Below are positions 40,677-50,102 of a stretch of DNA of 64,000 bases, piece by piece. Position 1 is the stretch's first letter; each line of letters opens with the position of its first letter. The stretch comes from Acidobacteriota bacterium. Its GTDB lineage: Bacteria > Actinomycetota > Actinomycetes > Actinomycetales > Microbacteriaceae. Under the pieces are notes generated by a model. That model saw nothing but the letters and a program-made list of their open reading frames with translations, searched no databases and had not been told where the DNA came from. Location of the stretch: positions 36,212-100,211 of the forward strand of contig JABBOB010000004.1 in the NCBI GenBank assembly GCA_019352055.1. Direction: 5' to 3'. The translations under genes were made by a program, and so were the position numbers.

Positions 40677-41981
40677 GTGAGCGACGAATGGGGCTTCGAC
40701 ACCGCCCAGGTGCATGCGGGTGCGGCGCCGGACGCGGCGACGAACGCCCGGGCCACCCCGATCTACGCGACCTCGAGCTTCGTGTACGAGAGCGCCGACC
40801 AGGCGGCCGCGTCCTTCCTGCTCGAGGACCTCGACTCGTACGCCTACTCCCGCATGGGCAACCCCACGACGAGCGTCGCCGAGCAGCGCATCGCCCGGCT
40901 CGAGGGCGGCGTGAAGGCCGTCGCCACCGCGAGCGGTCAGGCGGCGACGGCGCTCTCGCTGCTGAACCTCCTGCGCAGCGGCGACCACGTCGTCGCCGCG
41001 ACCGAGGTGTACGGCGGCACCACGAACCTGCTCGGCCAGCGGTTCGCCGAGATCGGGATCGGCTTGACGACGGTGCCGGTCGGGGACCTCGACGCCTGGC
41101 GCGCGGCGATCCGTCCCGGCACGCGGGCCTTCTTCACCGAGAGCGTGGGCAACCCGACGGGGATCGTCGCGGACCTGGAGGCGATCGCCGCGATCGCACA
41201 CGAGGACGCGGACGTGCCGCTCATCGTCGACAACACGCTCGCGACGCCGTACCTGCTCCGACCGCTCGAGCACGGCGCGGACGTCGTCGTGCACTCCACC
41301 ACGAAGTTCCTGTCCGGCCACGGCACCGCCATCGGCGGCGCGATCGTGGACGGAGCGACCTTCGACTTCGGATCCCGCCCCGAGCGCTGGCCCGGCTTCA
41401 CGACCCCTGACGTCGGGCACGGGGAGGGCGGCTACTGGGAGCGGTTCTCTCCGTCGCGCCAGGCGTACAGCCGCCGCCTGCGCAGCACGGTCCTCCGCGA
41501 CTACGGTCCGGCGCCGTCCCCGTTCAACAGCTTCCTGCTCATCCAGGGGCTCGAGACGCTCAGCCTCCGCATGCGGCAGCACGTCGCGAACGCCCAGGCG
41601 ATCGTCGAGCACCTGCTGGCGCACCCGCAGGTGGAGCGCGTGCACTACCCGACGCTGCCCGGCACCCCGTGGGAGGCGACCGCCCGGCGCCTCCTGCCCC
41701 GCGGCGGGGGCGCGATCGTCTCGTTCGACATCGTGGGCGGTCAGGAGGCGGGGCGCCGCTTCGTGGACGCGCTCGGCCTGTTCAGCCATCTCGCCAACAT
41801 CGGCGACGTGCGCAGCCTCGTCATCCACCCCGCCTCGACGACGAACTCGAGCCAGACGCCCGCCCAGCGTGGCGCCGCCGGCATCGGCGAGGGCCTGATC
41901 CGGCTCTCGATCGGCATCGAGGACGCGGCCGACCTGACCGCCGACCTCGATCGGGCGTTCTCCGCGGTGCGCGGCTCCTGA
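40677..41981 (+). CDS. O-acetylhomoserine aminocarboxypropyltransferase/sulfhydrylase (Cys/Met metabolism PLP enzyme)
   Basis: GFDTAQVHAGAAPDAATNARATPIYATSSFVYES...HSTTKFLSGHGTAIGG. Confidence 0.9.
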   Translation: MSDEWGFDTAQVHAGAAPDAATNARATPIYATSSFVYESADQAAASFLLEDLDSYAYSRMGNPTTSVAEQRIARLEGGVKAVATASGQAATALSLLNLLRSGDHVVAATEVYGGTTNLLGQRFAEIGIGLTTVPVGDLDAWRAAIRPGTRAFFTESVGNPTGIVADLEAIAAIAHEDADVPLIVDNTLATPYLLRPLEHGADVVVHSTTKFLSGHGTAIGGAIVDGATFDFGSRPERWPGFTTPDVGHGEGGYWERFSPSRQAYSRRLRSTVLRDYGPAPSPFNSFLLIQGLETLSLRMRQHVANAQAIVEHLLAHPQVERVHYPTLPGTPWEATARRLLPRGGGAIVSFDIVGGQEAGRRFVDALGLFSHLANIGDVRSLVIHPASTTNSSQTPAQRGAAGIGEGLIRLSIGIEDAADLTADLDRAFSAVRGS

Positions 41982-41993
41982 CCCGGAGGGTGA

Positions 41994-42782
41994 TCAGCGG
42001 GGCGCTTGATCGCCGGTCACGCGCGCAGCGGCCTCGTACGCCTTCGCGGGTATCTGCGTCGCGAGCTTGCCGCCGCTGACGTCGATCAGCGCCCCGGTGA
42101 TGTACCCGGCCGCGTCGCTCGCGAGGAACACGATCAGGTCGGCGACGTCGTCCGGGGTCTCCCACCTGCGGAGCGACAGCGTGTCGAGCAGACGCTCCTG
42201 GTCGGCCCGGTCCAGGTCCGCGAAACCGTTCATCGCGGTCGGGATCATGCCGGGCGCGTACGCGTTGACGGTGATGCCCCATGGGCCGAGCTCGCTCGCC
42301 AGCACCCGCGTGAGCTGCACGACCGCGGCCTTCGACGCCGCGTACGCGGCGCTGGCGACGCTCGGCACGATCGCCGCGAACGACGCGGCGTTGATGATGC
42401 GCCCCCTCCCCGCCCGCCGCATCGCGGGGATGACGGCCTGCGCCATGAGGAACGTGCCGCCCACGTTCACGTCCATGGCCGCCCGGAACCGTGCGGGGTC
42501 GAGGTCGGCGACCTGCCCCTCCACGTTGATGCCCGCGTTGTTGACGAGCACGTCGACGGTCCCGAACCGCTCGAGCACCTCGGCGACCGCCCCGGCGACC
42601 GACGCGGCGTCCGTCACGTCGCAGCCGATCGCGACCCGGTCGCCGGGCACCGTGTCGGGGAAGGCGAGATCGAGCACCACGACTTCGGCGCCTTCCCCGA
42701 CCAGACGGTCCGCGATGCCGCGACCGATCCCTCTTCCCGCTCCCGTGACCACAGCGACCCTGCCGTGCAGATCCAGCTCCAT
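41994..42782 (-). CDS. SDR-family oxidoreductase
   Basis: VAVVTGAGRGIGRGIADRL...NNAGINVEG...YAASKAAVVQLTR. Confidence 0.92.
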   Translation of the reverse strand: MELDLHGRVAVVTGAGRGIGRGIADRLVGEGAEVVVLDLAFPDTVPGDRVAIGCDVTDAASVAGAVAEVLERFGTVDVLVNNAGINVEGQVADLDPARFRAAMDVNVGGTFLMAQAVIPAMRRAGRGRIINAASFAAIVPSVASAAYAASKAAVVQLTRVLASELGPWGITVNAYAPGMIPTAMNGFADLDRADQERLLDTLSLRRWETPDDVADLIVFLASDAAGYITGALIDVSGGKLATQIPAKAYEAAARVTGDQAPR

Positions 42783-42821
42783 CGGTGCCTCCTCGACAAG
42801 GACGTTCTACCGTTCCTCCCG

Positions 42822-43559
42822 ATGAACGAGATGACGGACGACCGCGGACGCGTGCTCTGGGTGATCGGTGCCGGGAGCGGCATGGGACGGGCGAGCGCCC
42901 TCGCGGCGGCCGCCGTGGGCCGGGCGGTCGTGCTGAGCGGCAGACGGACCGAGCGGCTCGAGGAGGTCGCGAGCAGGATCGGCGACGCGGGCGGCACCGC
43001 TCTGGTGCTCCCGGGCGACACGCGCGATCCGGCGTGGGCCGGCTCGGCCGCGTCGTCGATCGTCGACGGCCTCGGGCGCATCGACGAGGTCGTCGCCGCC
43101 TCCGGTCTGAACACCCCGCAGCGCCGCTGGGGCGACCAGACGATGGCCGGCTTCGACGACGTGGTCGCCACCAACCTGCTCGGCACCGCGCGGATCGTCG
43201 ACGCGGCCCTCCCCGCGCTCCGGGTCGCGGGAGGGTCCGTGGTGATCGTCTCCTCCTACGCGGGGTGGACGTTCCAGCCGGGCGCGGGCGTCGCGTACAG
43301 CGCGAGCAAGTCCGCCCTCGCCTCGCTCTGCCGCTCGCTCAACGCGCAGGAGGCGGTGCACGGCGTCCGCGCGACGCACCTGTGCCCCGGCGACGTCGAC
43401 ACCGAGTTCCTCGAGCAGCGCCCGGTCGTGCCGGATGCGGGTGCGCGGTCGGTCATGCTGCGCCCGGAGGACGTCGCGCGAAGCGTCCTGCACGTGCTCG
43501 ACGCCCCCTCCCACGTGCGCATCGACGAGCTCGTGATCTCGCCGGTCGCGCAGCACTGA
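42822..43559 (+). CDS. SDR-family oxidoreductase
   Basis: VLWVIGAGSGMGRASALAAAAVG...YSASKSALASLCRSL. Confidence 0.9.
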   Translation: MNEMTDDRGRVLWVIGAGSGMGRASALAAAAVGRAVVLSGRRTERLEEVASRIGDAGGTALVLPGDTRDPAWAGSAASSIVDGLGRIDEVVAASGLNTPQRRWGDQTMAGFDDVVATNLLGTARIVDAALPALRVAGGSVVIVSSYAGWTFQPGAGVAYSASKSALASLCRSLNAQEAVHGVRATHLCPGDVDTEFLEQRPVVPDAGARSVMLRPEDVARSVLHVLDAPSHVRIDELVISPVAQH

Positions 43560-43694
43560 CCGTCCAGGGCCTGCGTCGGGCCGCGCGGGTAGCGTGTCCG
43601 TGGGATCGTCTGGAAGGGCGGCCCGACAGGGCGACGCGTCTCGACCGTCCCGGTGCCCGTGTGCCGCGGTTCGGTCGCCGGGAGGGTGCACGGC

Positions 43695-44936
43695 ATGACC
43701 GAGGCGCTCGCGATCGACCGGCGCTCGCTCGGCCGGTGGCGGAACGCGATCATCGCGGGATTCGGGATCGGCGGCGTCACCGTGTCCGCCTGGGGCACCC
43801 GTCTCCCGGCCGTCACCGCCGAGCTGCACGTGACGACCGGCACGATCGGCACGGTCCTCGCGTTCATCACGATCGGCTCGATCAGCGGCCTGCTCTCCTC
43901 CACGCCCGTCGCCCACCGGTTCGGCAGCCGTCGCGGGATCGCCGGCTCGCTGCTCGTGATCGCCGCGGCGATGGCCGTGCTGGGCGCCGGGATCGCGCTG
44001 CGCACGGTCCCGCTGCTCGCCGTCGCGTTCGCGCTCGTCGGGTTCGGCATCGGGCTGATGGACGTGCTGCTGAACGTCGAGGGGTCGGCGGTCGAGCGGG
44101 CGGCCGCCCGCACGCTGATGCCCTTCCTGCACGCCGCGTGGTCCGTCGGGGTCGCCGTCGGCTCCGGCCTCGGGGCGGCCTGCGCCGCGCTCGGCATCGA
44201 CCCGGCGCCGCAGTTCGCCGGCGAGGCCGTGCTCATCGCGGTGGCCGCCCTGCTCGTCCATCGCGCGCTCCCCCAGCGCGCCGCCGACACGGGGGCGAGT
44301 GCGCCGACGCGCCCGGCGGACGCGGTCCGCGCGTGGCTCCGTGGCTGGCTCGACCTCCGGCTGCTGCTGATCGGTGTCGTCATGCTGGGCGTCGAGCTCG
44401 GTGAGGGGTCCGCGAACAACTGGCTGGTCCTCGGCGTGCAGCGGGATCACGGGCAGCGTGCCGACGTCGCCGCGCTGTTCTTCACCGCCTTCGCCGTGGG
44501 TGAGGCCACCACCCGGATCCTCGCCGGCCCTGTCATCGACCGCATCGGTCGCGTCGCGATCGTGCGGATCACGACCGCGATCGGCGTGGCGGGGCTGCTG
44601 CTCTTCATCCTCGGCGACAGCCCGGGGCTCGTGCTGCTCGGGGTGCTGCTCTGGTCCGTCGGCGTCTCGATGGGCTTCCCGCTCGGCATGTCGGCGGCAG
44701 CGGAGGGCAGCGGAGGGAACCCGGCCGCGAGGGTGAGCGTCGTGGCGTCGATCGGCTACTTCGCGAACCTGGCCGGACCCCCGGCGATCGGGCTGCTGGC
44801 CGAGCGGGTGGGCCTGCTGGGATCCTTCTGGCTGCTCGTGGTGTTCATGCTCGCGGCCTTCGCCGCCGCCGGCGCGCTCGCGAAGCCGCGCGGCACCCCC
44901 TCCACCTCCCCGATCGACGAACGGAGCACCCCATGA
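43695..44936 (+). CDS. MFS transporter
   Basis: Multi-TM MFS fold; GGGAGG SD upstream of ATG; stop overlaps GH3 start. Confidence 0.88.
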   Translation: MTEALAIDRRSLGRWRNAIIAGFGIGGVTVSAWGTRLPAVTAELHVTTGTIGTVLAFITIGSISGLLSSTPVAHRFGSRRGIAGSLLVIAAAMAVLGAGIALRTVPLLAVAFALVGFGIGLMDVLLNVEGSAVERAAARTLMPFLHAAWSVGVAVGSGLGAACAALGIDPAPQFAGEAVLIAVAALLVHRALPQRAADTGASAPTRPADAVRAWLRGWLDLRLLLIGVVMLGVELGEGSANNWLVLGVQRDHGQRADVAALFFTAFAVGEATTRILAGPVIDRIGRVAIVRITTAIGVAGLLLFILGDSPGLVLLGVLLWSVGVSMGFPLGMSAAAEGSGGNPAARVSVVASIGYFANLAGPPAIGLLAERVGLLGSFWLLVVFMLAAFAAAGALAKPRGTPSTSPIDERSTP

Positions 44937-47182
44937 CCCTCGACGACGAGGCGATCCGCACCCGGATCGACGGCCTGCTGGCCGAGATGACGCCCGAGGA
45001 GAAGGCCGGGCAGCTGACCCAGTTCTTCTTCTTCACGCTGCCGCCGGAGGCGGAGGACAACCCCGCGCTCGGGCTCGAGGTCGCCGCGCAGCCCCGTGCG
45101 GTCGAGGCCGCGCTCGCGAGAGGCGGCGTCGGCTCACTCCTGTTCGTGACCGACCCGGCGCAGATCAACCGGCTGCAGCGCGCGGCCGTGGAGGGCAGCC
45201 GGCACGGCATCCCCGCGCTGTTCGGCTTCGACGTGGTCCACGGGCTCCGCACGGTCCTCCCCGTGCCGATCGCGATGGCGGCGTCCTGGGACCCGGCCCT
45301 GATCGAGGCCGGTCAGGCCGTCGCGGCCGCGGAGGCACGTGCGGTCGGCATCCACTGGGCGTTCGCCCCCATGGTGGACATCGCACGCGACCCCCGTTGG
45401 GGCCGGATCGTGGAGGGGGCGGGCGAGGACCCGTTCCTCGGCTCGGCCGTGGCCGCGGCGCAGGTCCGCGGCTTCCAGGGCGAGCGGATCGGCGCGCCCG
45501 GCCGGATCGTGGCGGGACCGAAGCACTTCGCCGGGTACGGGTACGCCCTCGGTGGCCGCGACTACGACGAGGTCTCGCTCGGTGACGCGGACCTCTGGAA
45601 CGTCGTGCTGCCCCCGTTCAAGGCCGCGATCGACGCCGGTGCCGGCACCGTGATGACCGCCTACATGGCGCTGAACGGCATCCCTGCGACGGGTAACCGC
45701 TGGCTGCTCACCGACGTCCTCCGTGAGGCGCTCGGATTCGACGGCTTCACCGTCAGCGACGCCAACGCGACCCGCAACCTGACCACCCACGGGTTCGCGC
45801 CCGACCTGCGCTCCGCCGCCTCCCGCGCGCTCGACGCCGGGCTGGACATGGAGATGGCGATCACGGATCCTGCGTTCGACCACCTGCCGGCGGCCCTGGA
45901 GGCGGGCGAGATCGACGAGACGCAGCTCGACACCGCGGTCCGCCGGGTGCTCGAGGTGAAGCTGCGTCTCGGGCTGTTCGACGACCCCTACGTCGACGAG
46001 GACCGCGCGCGGGTCGTGCTCGCCGATCCCGCGCACCGCGAGGTCGCCAGGGAGGCCGCCCGGCGCGCGGCCGTGCTGCTGCGGAACGAGGGGGGCCTGC
46101 TCCCGCTCGACGCTGCCGACCTCGGGAGCGTCGCGGTCCTCGGGCCGCTCGCGGACTCCGCGCGCGACACGATCGGGCCGTGGGTCTTCGACTTCGAGCT
46201 CGCGGAGACGGTCACGGTCCTGGACGGCATCCGCGACCGGCTCGGCGACGCGGTGCGCGTCGACTCTGCCCGCGGCATCCCCGTCGGCCGGCGCACGTTC
46301 CCCTCCATGTTCGACATGTTCGGCGGCAACGCCCCGGAGGACCCGGAGGGGTTCGAGCCGGAGGCCGAGTTCACGCGCGCCATCCGGCTCGCGACCGACG
46401 CCGACGTCGCCGTCGTCGTGCTGGGGGAGTGGCAGAACATGATCGGAGAGGCGGCATCCCGCTCCTCCCTCGACCTGCCGGGGCGGCAGCTCGAGCTGCT
46501 GCAGGCGGTGGTCGCCACCGGCACGCCGACGGTGCTGGTCGTCATGAACGGCCGCCCGCTGGATCTGCGCTGGGCCGCAGCGCACGTGCCCGCGGTCCTC
46601 GACGTCTGGTACCCGGGCTCGCAGGGCGGTGCCGCGGTCGCCGATCTCCTGTTCGGCGATGCGGTGCCCGGCGGGAAGCTGCCCTTCACCTGGCCGCGAT
46701 CGGTCGGCCAGGTGCCGATCGTGTACTCGAACCTGACCTCGCACGAGCCGGAGAACCTCGGGAGGCGGTACTGGGACGAGGCGAGCACGCCGCTGTTCCC
46801 GTTCGGCCACGGTCTCAGCTACGCGCGGTTCTCCTACGCCGACCTCGCGGTCGACACCGACACGGTGGCCCTCGACGGGGTCGTGACCGTGACCGCGACC
46901 GTTCGGAACGAGTCGAACCACGACGGCGACGAGGTGGTGCAGCTGTACCTGCACCAGCGCACCGGCACCGCTTCGCGGCCCGTCCGGGAGCTGAAGGGCT
47001 TCGAGCGCGTCATGGTCGCCGCCGGGGAGGAGCGTCGCGTGTCGTTCCGGGTCGGGCCGGACGAGCGGCGCTACTGGAACGCCGGCGTCCGCGGATACGT
47101 GCTCGACCCGTCGGTCTTCGACGTCTGGGTCGGCACCGACTCGACCGCCCCCCTGGGGACGACCTTCACCGTCACCCCCTGA
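44933..47182 (+). CDS. glycoside hydrolase family 3 beta-glucosidase (BglX-like)
   Basis: ALFGFDVVHGLRTVLPVPIAMAASWDPAL...DPRWGRIVEGAGEDPFLGS...GFTVSDANA. Confidence 0.95.
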   Translation: MTLDDEAIRTRIDGLLAEMTPEEKAGQLTQFFFFTLPPEAEDNPALGLEVAAQPRAVEAALARGGVGSLLFVTDPAQINRLQRAAVEGSRHGIPALFGFDVVHGLRTVLPVPIAMAASWDPALIEAGQAVAAAEARAVGIHWAFAPMVDIARDPRWGRIVEGAGEDPFLGSAVAAAQVRGFQGERIGAPGRIVAGPKHFAGYGYALGGRDYDEVSLGDADLWNVVLPPFKAAIDAGAGTVMTAYMALNGIPATGNRWLLTDVLREALGFDGFTVSDANATRNLTTHGFAPDLRSAASRALDAGLDMEMAITDPAFDHLPAALEAGEIDETQLDTAVRRVLEVKLRLGLFDDPYVDEDRARVVLADPAHREVAREAARRAAVLLRNEGGLLPLDAADLGSVAVLGPLADSARDTIGPWVFDFELAETVTVLDGIRDRLGDAVRVDSARGIPVGRRTFPSMFDMFGGNAPEDPEGFEPEAEFTRAIRLATDADVAVVVLGEWQNMIGEAASRSSLDLPGRQLELLQAVVATGTPTVLVVMNGRPLDLRWAAAHVPAVLDVWYPGSQGGAAVADLLFGDAVPGGKLPFTWPRSVGQVPIVYSNLTSHEPENLGRRYWDEASTPLFPFGHGLSYARFSYADLAVDTDTVALDGVVTVTATVRNESNHDGDEVVQLYLHQRTGTASRPVRELKGFERVMVAAGEERRVSFRVGPDERRYWNAGVRGYVLDPSVFDVWVGTDSTAPLGTTFTVTP

Positions 47183-47187
47183 CGATC

Positions 47188-47238
47188 CCGCACTCTCCGT
47201 TTTGTAGGACGCCGGGTCCTACAAAACGGAGAGTGCGG
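47188..47238. repeat. 23-bp perfect inverted repeat, 5-nt loop, between convergent genes
   Basis: CCGCACTCTCCGTTTTGTAGGAC-gccgg-GTCCTACAAAACGGAGAGTGCGG. Confidence 0.9.
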
Positions 47239-47247
47239 TCCGGGGCA

Positions 47248-47832
47248 TCAGCCGTCGTAGCGGCTGTGTTCGCCCAACGAGTGGTACTGCCGGTTGTGGT
47301 ACACGAGGGGGGCGGCGTCGCCGGCGTCCTCGGGCAGCTTGGCCTGAAGCGCGTGGACCGCGATCACGGTCGACGTGCCCGCCTCCATTCGGTTGATCAC
47401 CTTCCCGCGGATCCACGCGTGAGCCGATGGGAAGTACGGCTCCCCGGTGAGCAGCCGGTCCCAGATGGTGCGGTCGGCGAACCGGTCGATGCCGCTGGTC
47501 GCGCAGAGCTTCGCGAGCCCGATCTGCTCGGCACCGAGCAGATGCACGATCACGGTCTCCGCGCGCCGGATCGTGGGCGCGGACGACGACGCGCTCGAGA
47601 TCGAGAAGATCAGCAGCGGCGGCTCCGCGCTGACGGAGAAGACGGAGGTGGCCGTCAGCCCGACGGGACCGTCGCCGGCGTCCGCCGTGATCACGGCCAC
47701 ACCGGCCGCATGGTTGCGGAACGCGAGCTTGAAGTCGGCTGCGGAGAGTCCGCCGATGTGCTCGGGCGAGGGAGGCCCCTCCGTGCTCGGCCCGGTCTCG
47801 AGCCGAGCCGCGTCGGTGATGTCCTTGCTCAT
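47248..47832 (-). CDS. flavin reductase family protein
   Basis: FRNHAAGVAVITADAGDGPVGLTATSVFSVSAEPPLLIFSI. Confidence 0.92.
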   Translation of the reverse strand: MSKDITDAARLETGPSTEGPPSPEHIGGLSAADFKLAFRNHAAGVAVITADAGDGPVGLTATSVFSVSAEPPLLIFSISSASSSAPTIRRAETVIVHLLGAEQIGLAKLCATSGIDRFADRTIWDRLLTGEPYFPSAHAWIRGKVINRMEAGTSTVIAVHALQAKLPEDAGDAAPLVYHNRQYHSLGEHSRYDG

Positions 47833-48097
47833 TGCTGCTCCCCGTGCTTCCGCCGATCGATCCGGGCCGGCTCCAGCATCGTCACCAACCGGGAGCCGTG
47901 CAAAAGCATTCCGACGCATGACGACGCGCGGCGGGCACGCACCCCCGTTCGGGCATGCACGCCCGCCGTGGGACCCGGTGCCGTATCCTGGTCGCAGCCG
48001 CCTCGCGATGGTGCCGTCCGACCTGGACGCCCCGCTTGAGGCACTCGCCCCCGCGTGCACGTCGCACATGGGGGTGGCTCGGACCGGATCCAGATCG

Positions 48098-48337
48098 ATG
48101 CAGCACACCGCCTCCCCGCGCCGTCGGCGCGCCCCCTCCACCCGCCCCCGCAGCACCGCGCTCGTGTGGCGCTCGCCCGAGCGCCACCTCTGGGTCGCCA
48201 CCGGCGACGGCGAGTACGCCGGCATGACCGAGTACGACCACCGCGTCGGCTACACCGCCACCGGTCCGACGGCGGCCCCGCTCGGGCGCTACCGCTCGCT
48301 CGACGAGGCGAAGGCGGCGATCGAGTCGGCGGAGTGA
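48098..48337 (+). CDS. hypothetical small protein
   Basis: MQHTASPRRRRAPSTRPRSTALVWRSPERHLWVATGDGEYAGMTEYDHRVGYTATG...; start uncertain. Confidence 0.5.
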   Translation: MQHTASPRRRRAPSTRPRSTALVWRSPERHLWVATGDGEYAGMTEYDHRVGYTATGPTAAPLGRYRSLDEAKAAIESAE

Positions 48338-48350
48338 GCCACCGCCGACC

Positions 48351-48380
48351 GTGACGGATGTCACGGCCAGGTCGTGACAC
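48351..48380 (+). promoter_or_regulatory. tandem inverted repeats upstream of ABC/two-component locus (candidate response-regulator operator)
   Basis: GTGACggatGTCAC (48351-48364) and TGTCACG-N7-CGTGACA (48359-48379). Confidence 0.5.
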
Positions 48381-48422
48381 CGCAGCGAGGCGTCGACCGA
48401 CGCCTCGCGCCAGGCTCTGGCC

Positions 48423-49343
48423 ATGACCGCATCACCTCCGATCCGCCTCACCGGGCTGGCCAAGCAGTTCGGCCGGCTCCGTGCCGTCGACGGCATCGAC
48501 CTCACCATCGATCGCGGCGAGGTCGTCGCGCTGCTCGGGCCGAACGGCGCAGGGAAGTCCACGACGATCGACCTCGCGCTCGGTCTGTCCACCCCCAGCG
48601 GCGGCAGCGCCGAGCTGTTCGGCGGCCGGCCGCGGGACGCGGTCGTCGCCGGTCGGGTCGGCGCGATGCTGCAGGGCGGTGCGCTGCTGCCGACCACCAC
48701 CGTCGTCGAGAGCGTGGCGCTCGTCGCTGCCGCCCACCGTCACCCGCTGCCGGTCGCGGAGGCGCTCGCGCGTGCCGGTGTCGCGGCGTTCGCGAAGCAG
48801 AAGGTCGCGAGGCTCTCCGGCGGCCAGCTGCAGCGCGCCCGGTTCGCCGTCGCGATCGTCTCCGACCCGGAGCTGCTGATCCTCGACGAGCCCACCGCCG
48901 CGATGGACGTCGAGGGCCGGCGCGCGTTCTGGACCTCGATGCGCGACCTCACCGGCACCGGCCGCACCGTCGTCTTCGCCACCCACTACCTGGACGAGGC
49001 GGACGCGTTCGCGGACCGCGTCGTCATGATGAGCCGCGGGCGCGTCGTCGCCGACGGCACGCCGGCCGAGGTGAAGGCCGTCGTCGCAGGGCGCACCGTG
49101 GCGTTCTCGGCGCGTGCACCGCTCGGAGACCTCCCCGAGCGCCTCCGGCGCCTTCCGGAGGTGCAGCTGGTCGAGGTGCGCGGCGAGCACCTCCGTGTCG
49201 CGAGCACCGACTCGGACGCCGTGCTGCGACTCGTCCTCGGTGAGCGCTCCGACGCCCACGACATCGAGGTGACCGCCCGCACGATGGACGACGCCTTCCT
49301 CGCACTCACGTCCGCCGCCGACGCCGAGGAGGCCGCCCGATGA
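48423..49343 (+). CDS. ABC transporter ATP-binding protein (DrrA/LnrL-like)
   Basis: LLGPNGAGKSTTIDLALGL...LSGGQLQRARFAVAI...LILDEPTAAMDVEGR. Confidence 0.93.
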   Translation: MTASPPIRLTGLAKQFGRLRAVDGIDLTIDRGEVVALLGPNGAGKSTTIDLALGLSTPSGGSAELFGGRPRDAVVAGRVGAMLQGGALLPTTTVVESVALVAAAHRHPLPVAEALARAGVAAFAKQKVARLSGGQLQRARFAVAIVSDPELLILDEPTAAMDVEGRRAFWTSMRDLTGTGRTVVFATHYLDEADAFADRVVMMSRGRVVADGTPAEVKAVVAGRTVAFSARAPLGDLPERLRRLPEVQLVEVRGEHLRVASTDSDAVLRLVLGERSDAHDIEVTARTMDDAFLALTSAADAEEAAR

Positions 49344-50083
49344 ATCTCCACTACATCCTGCTCGACGCCGTCCGCCAGCTGCGCAACGTGCGGTCGGTCG
49401 TCCTCACCTTCCTCCTCCCGATCGCGATGCTGCTCATCTTCGGCAGCGCGTACGGCTCCGGTGGCGCGGTCGACCAGGCCACCGGGCTGCCGTGGCTCGT
49501 GGAGACGACCGTCCAGATGGGCGGCTACGGGGCGATGATGGCCGGGCTGTCCCAGGCGTTCGCGATCGTGAACGAGCGCTCGATCGGCTGGAACCGGCAG
49601 CTGCGGCTCACGCCGCTCACCGGGAGCACCTACCTGGTGTCGAAGGTGGTCGCCGCGCTGCTCGTCGCGGCTGCGTCGATCCTCGCGGTCGTGCTCGTCT
49701 CGGTGCTCGTGCTGCACGCCCACCTGGGCGCCCCCCAGTGGCTCGCCGCCGGCTTCGGCCTCTGGATCGGGATCATCCCGTTCGCGCTGATCGCGATCCT
49801 CATCGGCCAGCACGCGCGGCCCGACTTCGCGCAGCCGCTGTTCATGGTCACCTTCCTCGGCCTGTCGATCCTCGGCGGCCTGTGGGTGCCGCTGTCGATC
49901 CTCCCGTCCTGGATGGGGAACGTCGCACAGGTGGTGCCCTCGTACTGGCTGAACCGCCTCGGTCAGCTCGGCGCGGCCGGGTCGGGCGACGTGCTGGTGC
50001 CCGCGCTGGTGCTCGGCGCCTGGACCGGGCTGCTTTCGGCGCTCATCACCTGGCGTTACCGGCACGAGGCGGCCCGCGCGTGA
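49340..50083 (+). CDS. ABC-2 type transporter permease
   Basis: MNLHYILLDAVRQLRNVRSVVLTFLLPIAMLLIFGSAYG...; ATGA overlap. Confidence 0.9.
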   Translation: MNLHYILLDAVRQLRNVRSVVLTFLLPIAMLLIFGSAYGSGGAVDQATGLPWLVETTVQMGGYGAMMAGLSQAFAIVNERSIGWNRQLRLTPLTGSTYLVSKVVAALLVAAASILAVVLVSVLVLHAHLGAPQWLAAGFGLWIGIIPFALIAILIGQHARPDFAQPLFMVTFLGLSILGGLWVPLSILPSWMGNVAQVVPSYWLNRLGQLGAAGSGDVLVPALVLGAWTGLLSALITWRYRHEAARA

Positions 50084-50102
50084 CCGTCGTAGCGTGATGG
50101 CC

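Noticed and set aside
47188-47238. Could be a CRISPR or IS terminal repeat
   Set aside because: Single palindrome with no spacers, transposase or flanking duplication; kept only as terminator/REP candidate.
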